The notes beneath the pieces are model-generated. The model saw only the letters and a program-made list of their open reading frames with translations, was not told where the DNA came from and made no database searches. Both the position numbers and the translations under genes were made by a program. DNA of 52,435 nt from Pseudomonadota bacterium (GTDB taxonomy: Bacteria > Pseudomonadota > Alphaproteobacteria > Kiloniellales > JACOMY01). Within the stretch, counting starts at the first letter, position 1. Each line of letters starts with the position of its first letter. Positions 34,753-44,389 of this stretch are shown piece after piece. Location: assembly GCA_029781795.1 (NCBI GenBank), contig JAKOWB010000189.1, forward strand, positions 1-52,435, in the 5' to 3' direction.

Positions 34753-35724
34753 CTAGCTCCGCGTCCAGCGCGGCGCGCCCGACAGCAGGGCATGCGCCTG
34801 CTCCACCGTGCGCTCGATGATGGTCGCGGCCGGCGGCAGGTCGTGGATCAGGTCCAGCGCCTCGCCGGCGATCAGCACCCGGGTGTCCAGGTCGTCAGGC
34901 GGCGCGGCGTCGTAGCGCGCACGCTGCGCCGCGGCGTCGGCCTTCAGCGCCTCGATGTCGTCGTGCCAGCGGTCGAGGAAGGCATTGCGCACCACGCGGC
35001 CGGTATAGTGCCAGGGCCAGTCGGCGCCGCGCGCCACGTCGAAGACCTTGGAGCGCACGGTCTGGTCGCCCTCGCGCGCCAGCAGCGCCGCCTTGGCGAC
35101 GTCGGAGCCGCTGGCCTCGCGGCTGGCCCAGAAGCGCGTGCCCATCAGGATGCCGTCGGCTCCCAGCATCAGCGCCGCGGCCAGGCCACGCCCGTCGGCC
35201 AGCCCGCCGGCGGCAAGCAGCACCTGCGCCGGCCCCGCCAGATCGCGCACCGCCGGCAGCAGTGCGACGAGGCCGCGATCCATGCCGTGGCCGCCGGCCT
35301 CCTGGCCCTGCACCACGATGGCCTCGGCCTTGGCGGCCAGTGCCTGGCGCGCCTGCGCCAGGGTCTGCACCTGCCAGAGCACCGGCACGCCGGCCGCGTG
35401 CGCCTCGGCCACCAGCGGCTCGGCGTCGCCGAAGGACACCATCAGTGCCTTGGGCTTGCGCGCCAGCGCCGCGCTGACCACGGCGGGCTTGCGCAGTGCG
35501 CTCCAGGTGATGAAGCCGACGCCGACCGCAGCATTGCCGGCGGCGGCGAAGGCCTGCTCCAGCCAGCCGGCATCGCCATAGCCGCCGCCGATGAGGCCAA
35601 GCCCGCCGGCCGAGGCGACGGCTCCGGCGAGCGCCCCGCCCGCCACCTTGTCCATCGGCGCCAGCGCGACGGGATGCTCCAGCGCGAAGCGCTCGGTGAA
35701 GCGGGTGACGAGCCGTCTGGTCAT
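34753..35724 (-). CDS. Nitronate monooxygenase (2-nitropropane dioxygenase family)
   Basis: A 323-residue FMN enzyme with a TIM barrel. VALAPMDKVAGGALAGAVASAGGLGLIGGG at the N-terminus, VVQGQEAGGHG with the catalytic-site histidine, and LLAAGGLADGRGLAAALMLGADGILMGTRF with the FMN-phosphate loop are the family hallmarks. It oxidises alkyl nitronates in characterised members, though several relatives act on other substrates. The ATG at 35724 gives the usual start just before the FMN motif. It is tightly linked to the downstream aminotransferase (4 bases) and lies 102 bases after the SDR gene. Confidence 0.9.
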   Translation of the reverse strand: MTRRLVTRFTERFALEHPVALAPMDKVAGGALAGAVASAGGLGLIGGGYGDAGWLEQAFAAAGNAAVGVGFITWSALRKPAVVSAALARKPKALMVSFGDAEPLVAEAHAAGVPVLWQVQTLAQARQALAAKAEAIVVQGQEAGGHGMDRGLVALLPAVRDLAGPAQVLLAAGGLADGRGLAAALMLGADGILMGTRFWASREASGSDVAKAALLAREGDQTVRSKVFDVARGADWPWHYTGRVVRNAFLDRWHDDIEALKADAAAQRARYDAAPPDDLDTRVLIAGEALDLIHDLPPAATIIERTVEQAHALLSGAPRWTRS

Positions 35725-35826
35725 GGCGCCAGCTTGCCGCCGCCCGCGGTCGAATGAAAGCTTCTCCGAGACGCCCTGCGAACGGCCGCTGACGACGCCA
35801 CTCACTCGCTGCCGCGGGCCTCCGCT

Positions 35827-36603
35827 TCAGCGGATGTAGGTGGTGGCCGCGTCGACCCCGATGGCCTGGCCGGAGACCAGCCGCCCGGCGTCGGACAGCA
35901 GGTAGAGCGTCAGGTTCGCCACATCCTCGGCCGAGACGAAGGCGTGCATCGCCGTCATGTCGAGATAGCTGTCGCGCATGGTGGCGAAGTCGACGCCGCG
36001 CGCGTCGGCCTTGGCCTGGATCACGCGGTCGATGCGCGGCCCGCCGACCGGGCCCGGCAGGATGGCGTTGGAGCGGATGTTGAAGGGCCCCAGCTCCTGC
36101 GCCAGCGTGTGGCTGAAGCCGACCACCGCCCATTTCGACGCGGCATAGGGCGCGCGCAACGGGTAGCCGAAGCGGCCCGCCGCCGAGGAGAGGTTGACGA
36201 TGGCCCCGCCACCTGCCGCCTTCAGCAGCGGCGTGGCGAGGCGCGCGCAGTAGAACATGCTGGAGATGTTGACCGCGAGCGTGCGCTCCCACTCGGCGAT
36301 CGACAGATCCTCGACCGCGCCGGTCGGCCCGGAGATGCCGGCGTTGTTGACCAGGGCATCGAGGCCGCCCAGCGTCGCCTTGGCCTCGGCGAAGAGCCGC
36401 TCGACCGCCGCCGGATCGGAGACGTCGCACAGCGTCGTCCCGACCGCAGGGAAGTCGGCCTTCAGCGCCGCCAGCGCCGCCTGGTCGATGTCGCAGCAGT
36501 GCAGCCGCGCGCCGGCGCCATGCAGCGCCGACACGATGGCCCGCCCGATACCCGCGGCGCCGGCGGTCACCAGCACCTTCTGTCCGTCAACTCGAAGCTC
36601 CAC
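35827..36603 (-). CDS. SDR-family oxidoreductase
   Basis: A 258-residue classical short-chain dehydrogenase. The cofactor motif is TAGAAGIG; NNAG occurs in LVNNAGISG; the catalytic set is S in VNLSSAAG and Y/K in YAASK. CDID after the second strand (acidic end) suggests NAD preference. The substrate is unknown. It is the first gene of a minus-strand group with the nitronate monooxygenase and aminotransferase genes, and its start is divergent from tamA. Confidence 0.92.
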   Translation of the reverse strand: MELRVDGQKVLVTAGAAGIGRAIVSALHGAGARLHCCDIDQAALAALKADFPAVGTTLCDVSDPAAVERLFAEAKATLGGLDALVNNAGISGPTGAVEDLSIAEWERTLAVNISSMFYCARLATPLLKAAGGGAIVNLSSAAGRFGYPLRAPYAASKWAVVGFSHTLAQELGPFNIRSNAILPGPVGGPRIDRVIQAKADARGVDFATMRDSYLDMTAMHAFVSAEDVANLTLYLLSDAGRLVSGQAIGVDAATTYIR

Positions 36604-36737
36604 CCATCCCTCCCGATCCCAGGGTCTTCGCGGCGGGGAGCCGCGGCCCGGCCCGGCCGTATAGCAGACCGCGCCCGATTGCGGCGACGGGCCCGGCGCA
36701 TCCGCCGGGACCTCGATCCTCGCCTATTGCCTTATAG

Positions 36738-36743
36738 TACAAT
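36738..36743 (+). promoter_or_regulatory. AT-rich promoter-like spot before tamA
   Basis: TACAAT (36738-36743) lies in a short AT-rich patch (TTATAGTACAATACAAAT) in otherwise GC-rich DNA between the divergent SDR and tamA genes. No convincing -35 is seen at 17 bases. It may serve tamA. Confidence 0.3.
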
Positions 36744-36827
36744 ACAAATCCGTCCTGCCCCGCGACAGGACAAGTGCGCAACGGCAAGGCTGCGGGCGGC
36801 CGCGCCAGGAAGGAACGACGAGAGAGC

Positions 36828-38648
36828 GTGCAGCCACGCGCCGCCATAGGTCTTCTGTTCGCACTGCTCGTGCTGTTCGCGGCACCGCGCGTGCAGGCCG
36901 ACGAGTTCAGCTATCAGGTGACCTTCCTGCCGGCGGGTGGCGGCGACTTTCCCCCTGAGCTGGCCGACCTGCTGCCCGCGGTCTCGCAGCTGAAGGCGCT
37001 GCAGGATCGCCCGCCGCAGAGCCAGGCGGGACTGGAGCGGCGGGTGCAGAACGATCTGGCGCTGCTGGACGAGGCCCTGCGCTCGGAAGGCTACTACGCC
37101 AGCCGGATCGACTGGCGCATCGAGCCGGGGCCGCCGCTGCAGGTGAACCTGCTGATCGACAGCGGCCCCCGCTTCGTCATGGGCGACTTCGCCGTCGAGT
37201 TCCCGGACGGCGTGCCGCCGGCCGGCCTGCCGAAGCCCGACCTCGGCGAGGTCGGCATCCGCCTGGGCGAACCGGCGCGTGCCGCCGAGGTGCTGGCGGC
37301 CGAACGCCGCATGACCGACTTCCTGAAGAACAACGGCTTCCCGCTGGCCAAGATCACCGGCCGGCGGGTGGCGGTGGAGCTCTCCACCAAGGAGATGCAG
37401 GTCACGCTCCAGGTCGACCCCGGCCCGGTCGCAACCTTCGGACCGCTCGCCATCGAGGGGCTGGAGCGGACCGACGAGGACTACCTGCGCCGCCGCCTGC
37501 GTTGGCCGGTGGGTGAGCGCTACAGCGCCGAGCGGCTGGAGCAGATTCGCCGCGACCTGGTGGCGATGAACCTCTTCGACAGCGTCGCGCTCGATACCGC
37601 CGCCGCGCCGGCGGCCGACGGCACCCTGCCCACGACCCTGAAGGTGATGGAGCGGCCGCCGCGCACCGTGTCGCTCGGCGTCGGCTTCAGCACGCAGTAC
37701 GACGGCGGCATTGTCGACGGCTTCTCGCTCGAGGCCTCGTGGGAGCACCGCAACCTCTTCGGCGCCGGCGAGTCGCTGCGCTTCGACGGCACGCTGTCCT
37801 TCCCGCTGCAGAAGCTGGAGGCGACCTTCCGCAAGCCGGACTTCCTGGAGCTGCGGCAGACGCTGGTGCTGACCGCCAGCGCCAGCAACGAGAAGACCGA
37901 CGCCTACGAGGCGCTGAGCCTGCTGGGCTACGGCGGGCTGGAGCGGCCGCTCGGCAAGTACCTGACGCTGTCCGGCGGCGCCAGCCTGGAGCTGCTGCGC
38001 GTCGACGACCTGGACCCGACGGACGACAAGGGGGCCGAGAACTACGTCATCGCCGCGACGCCCGTGGCGCTGCGCTGGGACGACCGCGACGACCCGCTGA
38101 ATCCGCACCGCGGCGTCTTCGCGCAGCTGCTGCTGACACCCTCGCTGGCCCTGCTGGCCGAGACCACGCCCTTCCTTACCGCCGAGGTCACGGCTTCCAC
38201 CTACTACGCGCCCTGGGACGACGACAGCCTGGTGCTGGCGGTGCGCGGGCGTCTGGGTGCCATCGCCGGCGGCTCGCTGGAAGCGGTGCCCGCCAGCAAG
38301 CGTTTCTATGCCGGCGGCGGCGGCTCGGTGCGCGGCTATCAGCTGCACTCGCTGGGCCCGCTGGATGCCAACGACGAGGCGACCGGCGGCCTCTCGGTCT
38401 TCGAGATCGGGTTCGAGGCAAGAACCCGCCTCTGGGACGACTATGGCCTCGTCGCCTTCGTCGAGGGTGGCCAGGTCTACGAGGACACCTTCCCGGACTT
38501 CTCCGAGACGCCGCTGTTCGGCGCCGGCATCGGCCTGCGCTACTTCACCGAGCTGGGACCGATCCGGCTCGACATCGCCACCCCGATCAACGGCCGGGAC
38601 CGCGACCCGGCGATCCAGTTCTATGTCTCCATCGGACAAGCCTTCTAG
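36828..38648 (+). CDS. tamA: Autotransporter assembly outer-membrane protein TamA
   Basis: A BamA/Omp85-family protein of 606 residues. Signal peptide QPRAAIGLLFALLVLFAAPRVQA then DEFSYQV. Three POTRA domains follow (about 25-260; for example RSEGYYASRIDWRIEPGPP and VATFGPLAIEGLERTDEDYLRRRL). The 16-strand barrel carries the family motif GGGGSVRGYQ in the loop that seals the pore and ends YVSIGQAF. TamA works with TamB to insert outer-membrane proteins and move lipids. The GTG at 36828 gives a normal signal peptide; an in-frame GTG at 36774 would add 18 basic residues and is possible. It overlaps tamB by 26 bases. Confidence 0.93.
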   Translation: MQPRAAIGLLFALLVLFAAPRVQADEFSYQVTFLPAGGGDFPPELADLLPAVSQLKALQDRPPQSQAGLERRVQNDLALLDEALRSEGYYASRIDWRIEPGPPLQVNLLIDSGPRFVMGDFAVEFPDGVPPAGLPKPDLGEVGIRLGEPARAAEVLAAERRMTDFLKNNGFPLAKITGRRVAVELSTKEMQVTLQVDPGPVATFGPLAIEGLERTDEDYLRRRLRWPVGERYSAERLEQIRRDLVAMNLFDSVALDTAAAPAADGTLPTTLKVMERPPRTVSLGVGFSTQYDGGIVDGFSLEASWEHRNLFGAGESLRFDGTLSFPLQKLEATFRKPDFLELRQTLVLTASASNEKTDAYEALSLLGYGGLERPLGKYLTLSGGASLELLRVDDLDPTDDKGAENYVIAATPVALRWDDRDDPLNPHRGVFAQLLLTPSLALLAETTPFLTAEVTASTYYAPWDDDSLVLAVRGRLGAIAGGSLEAVPASKRFYAGGGGSVRGYQLHSLGPLDANDEATGGLSVFEIGFEARTRLWDDYGLVAFVEGGQVYEDTFPDFSETPLFGAGIGLRYFTELGPIRLDIATPINGRDRDPAIQFYVSIGQAF

Positions 38649-41600
38649 GCCGCGCCGCGGCCTCGCCCGGCGCCTGCTGCGCTGGACCGCCTGGACGCTG
38701 GGCGGCCTGCTGCTGCTGCTGGGCGCGCTGGTCGGCTTCCTGGAGACCGGGCTCGGCAAGCGCACGCTGGCGGGGCTGATCGAGGACCTGGCCTCCACGC
38801 CGGACCAGCAGCTCAAGGTCACCGACCTCGGCGGCAGCCTGTTCGGGCGCGTGACCCTGGGCGGTGTCACGCTCAGCGATGGCGAGGGCGCCTGGCTCAC
38901 CGCGACGGGCGTCACGCTCGACTGGTCGCCGACCGCGCTGCTGTCCGGCGAACTCAAGGTGGAGCTGCTGCGGGTCGAGGACCTGGCCCTGCTGCGCGCG
39001 CCGCCGCCGGGCGCGTCGGCGCCGGCTGAGCCCGACAGCGGCCCTGCCCTGCCGGCGCTGCCCTTCGCCGTCGCGCTCGACCGGCTGGCGCTGGATCACA
39101 TAAGCCTGGGTGCGCCGCTGCTCGGCGAGGCGGCGGAACTCAGCCTCACCGCGCAAGCGACGCTGGCCGAGAACCGCCTGAGCGCGACCTTGGCCCTCAA
39201 GCGCCTGGACGGCACGCCCGGCGCCATCGACCTCGCGGCCGACTGGCAGCCGGCGCTGGACCGCCTGGCGCTCGACCTCAAGGCCAGCGAGCCGCGGGGC
39301 GGCCTCATGGCGCGCCTGGCGGAACTGCCGGGCCTGCCGGCCGTCGACCTGGCGTTGACCGGCGAGGGGCCACTCTCGGCCTGGACCGGGCAGCTGACGC
39401 TGGCGCTGGACGGTGCGCCGGTCGCCGACCTCACCCTCACTGCCGACGGGCGCGAGCGGCGCAGCCTGTTGCTGACGGGACGCGTCGCATCTTCGTCGCT
39501 GCTGCCGGCCGAGGCGCAGGCCTGGACCGCCGGCGGCCTGACGCTCGACGCCGCCGCCGCGCTCGACGGCGAAATCCTCTCGATCGGGCACCTGGCGGTC
39601 GAGTCCGACGCGGTCTCGATCGCGCTCTCCGGCAGCGCCGCGCTGGCGCAGGAGACCGCCGATCTCTCAGCCACGGTGGTGCTGAAGGACCCGGCTGCCC
39701 TGACCGGCGCCGTGCCCGAACTGGCGCTCGGCGCCGCGACTGTCGAGCTGACGGCCAAGGGGCCCTTCGCCGCGCCGCAGGTGACGGCCAAGGTCGCGGT
39801 GCGCGACCTGGCGGTACCGGACTTCGCTGCCGGCGAGGTCGCACTGGACCTCGCCGGCACGCCGCTTGGCGCCGCCGCGATCGAGCGGGACGGCTATCGC
39901 CTGACGCTGACGGCACAGGTGACGGCGCCCCTGCTCGACGAGCCGACGCTGCAACCCTGGCCCTATGGCGACCTGGCGCTGGACGGCACGGTGACCCTGA
40001 CGCCCGCGCTGCGGCTCGGCATCGAGCAGGCGCATGTGACCGGGCAGGAGTTCGACCTGCGGGCCAGCGGCGACCTCGACCTCGACACGGTAGCGGGCGC
40101 CCTGAAGGTCGCGCTCAAGGCCCGCACGCCGGTCATCCAGGATGCGCTCGCCGTGCCGCTCGGCCTCGACCTGACGGGCGACGTGACCCTGGGCGCGGAC
40201 TCGGCGGTGGCGGTGTCGCTGGCGGCCGGCATCACCGGCGCCGAGGCCCTGCCGGGCGAACTCGGCAGCCTGCTGGGGTCCGACGTCCGCCTGGCCGGCG
40301 GCGTCGCGATCGCAGCCAATGGCGACCTCGCCTTCGACCGCGTGCAGGTAACGGCAAAGGGCGCCACGGTGACGCTGGACGGCGGCTATGGCGCGGCCGG
40401 CGTCGACCTTACCTGGCAGGCCGCGGTCGCCGACCTGGCCGGCGCGCTGGCACCCTTCGGCATCGCCGCGGCCGGCGCGGCGAACCTGGACGGCAGCCTA
40501 GCCGGCGGCTCGCTGGACGACATGACCCTGCTGGCCAACCTGGATGGCAAGGCACTGGTCTACCAGGACGTGGCACTCGGCGACCTCAGCGGCTCGATCG
40601 CCGTGGCCGGCCTGCCGGCGGCGCCGACCGGCAGCGTGACGCTGGACGCGCCGGGCACCGCCTACGGGCCGCTGGCGCTGACGGCCGAGGTCGAGGCGCT
40701 GGACGCCGGCGGCTTCCGCGTCGCGCCGCTCTCGCTCTCCTGGGGCCAGGCGCTGGCGCTCAAGGGCGAACTGCAATCGAGCAGCGCGGGCCTGCCGCTG
40801 ACCGGCCAGCTCTCGGGTACGCTGTCGCAGAGCCCGCTGCTCGACCAGCTCGGCATCCCGCTGACCGGCGGCGGCAAGATCGCCCTCGCTCTCACGGCAC
40901 CCGAAGGCCGGCAGGACGCCAAGGTGACCCTGGCGCTCGGCCCCGGCAGCCTGGCCGGGGTGACGCACGGCGGCGGCAGTGTGAACGCCACGGCCAGCGA
41001 CCTGCTGGGCAGCCCGGTCCTTGCCGCCGACGCAACCTTCGCCGGCGTGACCGCCGACCCGGCCCGTCTCAACAAGGTGACGGTGACGGCCAAGGGACCG
41101 CTCGACCGGCTGCAGGTCACGCTGGCGACCGCGGGCGAGATGGAGGGCAAGCTGGAGCTCAGTCTCGCGGCGACGCTCAGCCAATCCAATGGCGGGATCG
41201 CCATCGCGCTGCAGCCCTTCAAGGCAACAGTCGCCGACCTGCCCATCGCGCTGGCCGAGCCGGCCAGCGTTCGAGTCGACGGCGGCGCCATCCGGCTGCA
41301 GGGCGTGACTCTCGCCGTCGCCGGCGGCAGCGTCGGCCTCGACGCCACCCTGGGCGGCGGCGCGCCGAGTCTCGACCTCAAGGTCGCAGGCCTGGACCTC
41401 GCCGCGCTGGAGCCCTTCTACGACCAGGTGGTGCCGCAGGGGCGGGTCGACCTGACGTTGAGCCTGAAGGGCAGCGGGCGCGGGGCGCGCGGGCAGCTTT
41501 CGCTTGCGGCCGCGAACCTGGCGCTGCGCCAGCGCGGCCTCTCGGTCGGGCCGGCGCTCGACATCAAGGCCGAGGGCACGCTGGCCGAGGGGCGCTTCGA

Positions 41601-43017
41601 CCTCGGCACGACGGTCAACGGCGACTTCGGCCGCGACCTGGTGCTGCAGCTGGCGCTGCCGTTGCAGGTCGCGCTCGACCGCTATGCCGTGACACTGCCC
41701 GAGGACGGCGCCCTGGCCGGCCGCGCGCAGTGGCAGGGCGAGGTGGCGCCGCTGGTCGACTTTCTGCCCTTCGACAGCCAGGTGCTGCGCGGCACGCTGG
41801 CGCTCGATGTCACGCTGGGCGGCACCTTGGGCCAGCCGGTGGTGCAGGGCAGCGTCGCCATGACCAAGGGGCACTACGAGAACCTGCTGTCCGGCACGGT
41901 GCTGGAGAACCTGACCCTGGAGGCCAGCGGCCTGGGCCTGCAGATGGCGGTCGAGGCCACGGCCAGCGACGGCGCGCAGGGGCGGATGACGCTGCAGGGC
42001 CAGGTCGACTTCGCGGCGCCCGGCGGCGTCGCCGCCGACATGACACTGGCGCTGAAGTCCTTCGCCCTGATGCAGCGCGACGACCTCTTCGCCCGGCTCG
42101 ACGGGAGCTTGAAACTGGCCGACGCGCCGGCCGGCGGCCTGCTGCTGTCGGGCAAGCTGACCGGCGACCGCATCGACCTGGATATCGGCGCCGACCTGCC
42201 GCCTTCGGTCGCGACGCTGGACGTGGTGATCCTGCAGGACGGCAAGCCGGTGAACCCGCCACGGCCGAAGCAGCCCGAGGACCAGGCCGGGACGGCGGTG
42301 GCGCCCTTCGCCATCGCGCTCGACCTGGCCATCGATCTGCCGCGGCGCGTTTTCGTGCACGGCAGCGGACTGGAATCGGAATGGGCCGGCGCATTGCAGG
42401 TCGGCGGCACCACCGCCGCGCCGGTCATCACCGGCAGCCTGTCGCCGCAGCGCGGCCTCTTCAGCCTGCTGGGCAGCGAGTTCGACCTGGGCAGCGGCGC
42501 CATCACCTTCGACGGCGGCCCGGACCTGGACCCGCGCCTCGACCTGCGCGCCACCTATACCAGCAGCAGGATCGCCGCGACGGTGAACATCGGCGGCCGC
42601 GCCAGCCAGCCGGAAATCACCCTGACCTCGGTGCCGGCCCTGCCGCAGGAGGAAATCCTCTCGCGCGTGCTGTTCGACCGCGGCACCGGGCAGATCACCC
42701 CGCTGGAGGCCGTGCAGCTGGCCGAGGCGGCCGCGATCCTGTCGGGCGCCACCGGCAGCAACAAGACCATCGTCGACCGCCTGAAGCAGTCCTTCGGCCT
42801 GGACGTGCTGCGTCTGGAGGGCGGCGACAGCAACGGCGACGTCAGCGCCACGGTGGGTCAGTACATCAGCAAGGGCATCTTCCTGGGCGTCACCCAGGGC
42901 ACCACGCCCGGCAGCACCGCCGCCAAGGTCGAGGTCGAGGTCAGCCCCGAGATCGTGATCGAGGGCGAGGTCGGTGCCACCAGCAAGGTCGGCGTGCGCT
43001 GGCAGTGGGACTATTGA
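38623..43017 (+). CDS. tamB: Translocation and assembly module protein TamB
   Basis: A 1464-residue inner-membrane-anchored periplasmic bridge protein. One N-terminal helix (WTLGGLLLLLGALVGFLETG) follows a basic leader. A very long beta-helical/AsmA-like region of repeating short strands (LTLALDGAPVADLTLTAD and many similar) leads to the conserved C-terminal DUF490 domain ending VGVRWQWDY, with LPQEEILSRVLFDRG and QSFGLDVLRLEGGDSNGD. The paired TamA gene overlaps its start by 26 bases. The ATG at 38623 is chosen because the basic leader and helix follow directly. A long antisense open frame (40498-42360) is a composition artefact. Confidence 0.93.
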   Translation: MSPSDKPSRPRRGLARRLLRWTAWTLGGLLLLLGALVGFLETGLGKRTLAGLIEDLASTPDQQLKVTDLGGSLFGRVTLGGVTLSDGEGAWLTATGVTLDWSPTALLSGELKVELLRVEDLALLRAPPPGASAPAEPDSGPALPALPFAVALDRLALDHISLGAPLLGEAAELSLTAQATLAENRLSATLALKRLDGTPGAIDLAADWQPALDRLALDLKASEPRGGLMARLAELPGLPAVDLALTGEGPLSAWTGQLTLALDGAPVADLTLTADGRERRSLLLTGRVASSSLLPAEAQAWTAGGLTLDAAAALDGEILSIGHLAVESDAVSIALSGSAALAQETADLSATVVLKDPAALTGAVPELALGAATVELTAKGPFAAPQVTAKVAVRDLAVPDFAAGEVALDLAGTPLGAAAIERDGYRLTLTAQVTAPLLDEPTLQPWPYGDLALDGTVTLTPALRLGIEQAHVTGQEFDLRASGDLDLDTVAGALKVALKARTPVIQDALAVPLGLDLTGDVTLGADSAVAVSLAAGITGAEALPGELGSLLGSDVRLAGGVAIAANGDLAFDRVQVTAKGATVTLDGGYGAAGVDLTWQAAVADLAGALAPFGIAAAGAANLDGSLAGGSLDDMTLLANLDGKALVYQDVALGDLSGSIAVAGLPAAPTGSVTLDAPGTAYGPLALTAEVEALDAGGFRVAPLSLSWGQALALKGELQSSSAGLPLTGQLSGTLSQSPLLDQLGIPLTGGGKIALALTAPEGRQDAKVTLALGPGSLAGVTHGGGSVNATASDLLGSPVLAADATFAGVTADPARLNKVTVTAKGPLDRLQVTLATAGEMEGKLELSLAATLSQSNGGIAIALQPFKATVADLPIALAEPASVRVDGGAIRLQGVTLAVAGGSVGLDATLGGGAPSLDLKVAGLDLAALEPFYDQVVPQGRVDLTLSLKGSGRGARGQLSLAAANLALRQRGLSVGPALDIKAEGTLAEGRFDLGTTVNGDFGRDLVLQLALPLQVALDRYAVTLPEDGALAGRAQWQGEVAPLVDFLPFDSQVLRGTLALDVTLGGTLGQPVVQGSVAMTKGHYENLLSGTVLENLTLEASGLGLQMAVEATASDGAQGRMTLQGQVDFAAPGGVAADMTLALKSFALMQRDDLFARLDGSLKLADAPAGGLLLSGKLTGDRIDLDIGADLPPSVATLDVVILQDGKPVNPPRPKQPEDQAGTAVAPFAIALDLAIDLPRRVFVHGSGLESEWAGALQVGGTTAAPVITGSLSPQRGLFSLLGSEFDLGSGAITFDGGPDLDPRLDLRATYTSSRIAATVNIGGRASQPEITLTSVPALPQEEILSRVLFDRGTGQITPLEAVQLAEAAAILSGATGSNKTIVDRLKQSFGLDVLRLEGGDSNGDVSATVGQYISKGIFLGVTQGTTPGSTAAKVEVEVSPEIVIEGEVGATSKVGVRWQWDY

Positions 43018-43184
43018 GCCTGCGGGGCGGCCATGCTGCCGGCGGGGTTGTGCTATCCGCCCGCGACCACTAGAAGCAGCCCTATCACCAACCCATGTAG
43101 CGGTTCTCCGCCATCCTGGCGCCCTGGGCGGGCGCGGCTAGGCGGTCAGACAGCCCACGAATCACGAAGGAGTGACGGATCACG

Positions 43185-43574
43185 ATGCGCGGCGGCAAGT
43201 TCGACAGCTTCAATGATCGGCGCGACAACTCTGCCAAGGCCAAGGAGGCGTTGCTCGCGCGCGCACGCAAGCTGGCGCCGCAGAACGATCCCGACTTCGC
43301 CCGCCGGCAGGAGGAGCGCGCCGCCATCGCCAAGGCGCGCGAAGAGCGCCTGGCCGCGAAGGAGGCCGAGCGCCGCGCCGAGGAGGCGCGCATCGCCGCC
43401 GAGAAGGCCGCCGCCGAGGCCGAGCGCCTGCGACTGGCGGAAGAGGCCCGCGTGGCCAAGGAGACGCAGGAGCGCGCCGAGGCCGAGGCCTACCTCGCCC
43501 TGCTGGCCGAGCAGAAGGCCGCGCGCGATGCCCGCTACGCCGCCCGCAAGGCGCGCAAGAAGAACAAGGGCTGA
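43185..43574 (+). CDS. DUF6481-type coiled-coil protein
   Basis: A 129-residue, highly charged helical protein. The start MRGGKFDSFNDRRDNSAKAKEALLARARKLAPQNDPDFARR matches what I recall of the DUF6481 family of alphaproteobacteria. The middle ~60 residues are an Ala/Glu/Arg coiled coil (EAERRAEEARIAAEKAAAEAERL), and the tail is basic (ARDARYAARKARKKNKG). The role is unknown; an RNA- or DNA-linked role is possible from the tail. AAGGAG lies 11 bases before the ATG. It ends in an 18-base palindrome. Confidence 0.85.
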   Translation: MRGGKFDSFNDRRDNSAKAKEALLARARKLAPQNDPDFARRQEERAAIAKAREERLAAKEAERRAEEARIAAEKAAAEAERLRLAEEARVAKETQERAEAEAYLALLAEQKAARDARYAARKARKKNKG

Positions 43575-43592
43575 GGCCGGCTAGCCGGCCTT
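43574..43592 (+). terminator. Palindromic terminator-like hairpin after DUF6481 gene
   Basis: AGGCCGGCTAGCCGGCCT (43574-43591) is a perfect palindrome starting at the stop codon of the DUF6481 gene and ending in TT. A stem of about 7 GC pairs with loop CTAG would form. No long T-tract. Confidence 0.5.
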
Positions 43593-43718
43593 CATGGCGG
43601 AAGCGGGGCCCCACCTTCCCTTCCGCGACAAGACGTACCGTGGCTTTTCGCAGCGCATGCCCTTGCCAAGCGCCAGGGCGTGTAAGCACCATGGCGCCGC
43701 CATGACAGATCGGTTGCC

Positions 43719-44363
43719 ATGACAAGCGAGACGCTGGCCGGGGGTGCGGCACCGGTGACCCACGTGCCGCTCAGCACGGCCTTCCGCAGCTTCGTCGCCG
43801 GACTGGCGACCGAGGACTGCTCGCTGGCCGAGGTCGTCAAGGCCCTGGGCGAGCGCTCGCTGCTCGTGGCCATGATCATCTTTTCGCTGCCAAACTGCAT
43901 TCCGGCGCCGCCGGCCGTGGGCTCGATCTTTGCCCTGCCGGTCGTCGTCGTCGCCTGGCAGATCCTGCGCGGCTACCACGGCCTCAGGCTGCCGAAGATC
44001 CTGGCCAAGCGGCGGGTCCAGGCGAAGCACCTGCGCTGGCTGGCCAACAAGGGCATGAAGCCGCTGGTCGCGGTGGAGCGGCGCTGCCGCGTGCGCCTGA
44101 CCTGGCTGACCACGCCGCGTGCCGAGCGCTGGCTGGCGGCCTGGATGCTGCTGCTGGCCCTGGTGGTGCTCTTCCCCGGCCCCATGACCAACTTCCTGCC
44201 GGCCATCGGCATCGTCATCTGCTCGGTCGGGCTCTTGGAGCGGGACGGCGGCGTGGTGCTGGGCAGCATCATCTGGGGCGTCATCGCCGTGGTGATCGCG
44301 GTCGCCGCCACCGTGGCCCTGTTCGGGGGCCTCTGGCTTGGCATCGAGGCCCTGTTCAACTAG
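43719..44363 (+). CDS. ExoD-family membrane protein
   Basis: A 214-residue protein. The central signature is SLLVAMIIFSLPNCIPAPPAVGSIFALPVVVVAWQILRG, and two further helices lie near the C-terminus (WMLLLALVVLFPGPMTNFLPAIGIVICSVGLLERDG). This is the ExoD family, named for a Rhizobium meliloti protein needed for exopolysaccharide production and alkaline tolerance. How it acts is unknown. It stands alone, followed by dyads that belong to the padR promoter. Confidence 0.9.
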   Translation: MTSETLAGGAAPVTHVPLSTAFRSFVAGLATEDCSLAEVVKALGERSLLVAMIIFSLPNCIPAPPAVGSIFALPVVVVAWQILRGYHGLRLPKILAKRRVQAKHLRWLANKGMKPLVAVERRCRVRLTWLTTPRAERWLAAWMLLLALVVLFPGPMTNFLPAIGIVICSVGLLERDGGVVLGSIIWGVIAVVIAVAATVALFGGLWLGIEALFN

Positions 44364-44389
44364 CGCCAGGGTTCAAATGAATCAGGGAC

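Noticed and set aside
31665..34820. Plus-strand open frame of 1051 codons
   Set aside because: It runs antisense through the cyclase-TPR gene and the aminotransferase gene. Both minus-strand genes have clear catalytic motifs, whereas this frame has none.
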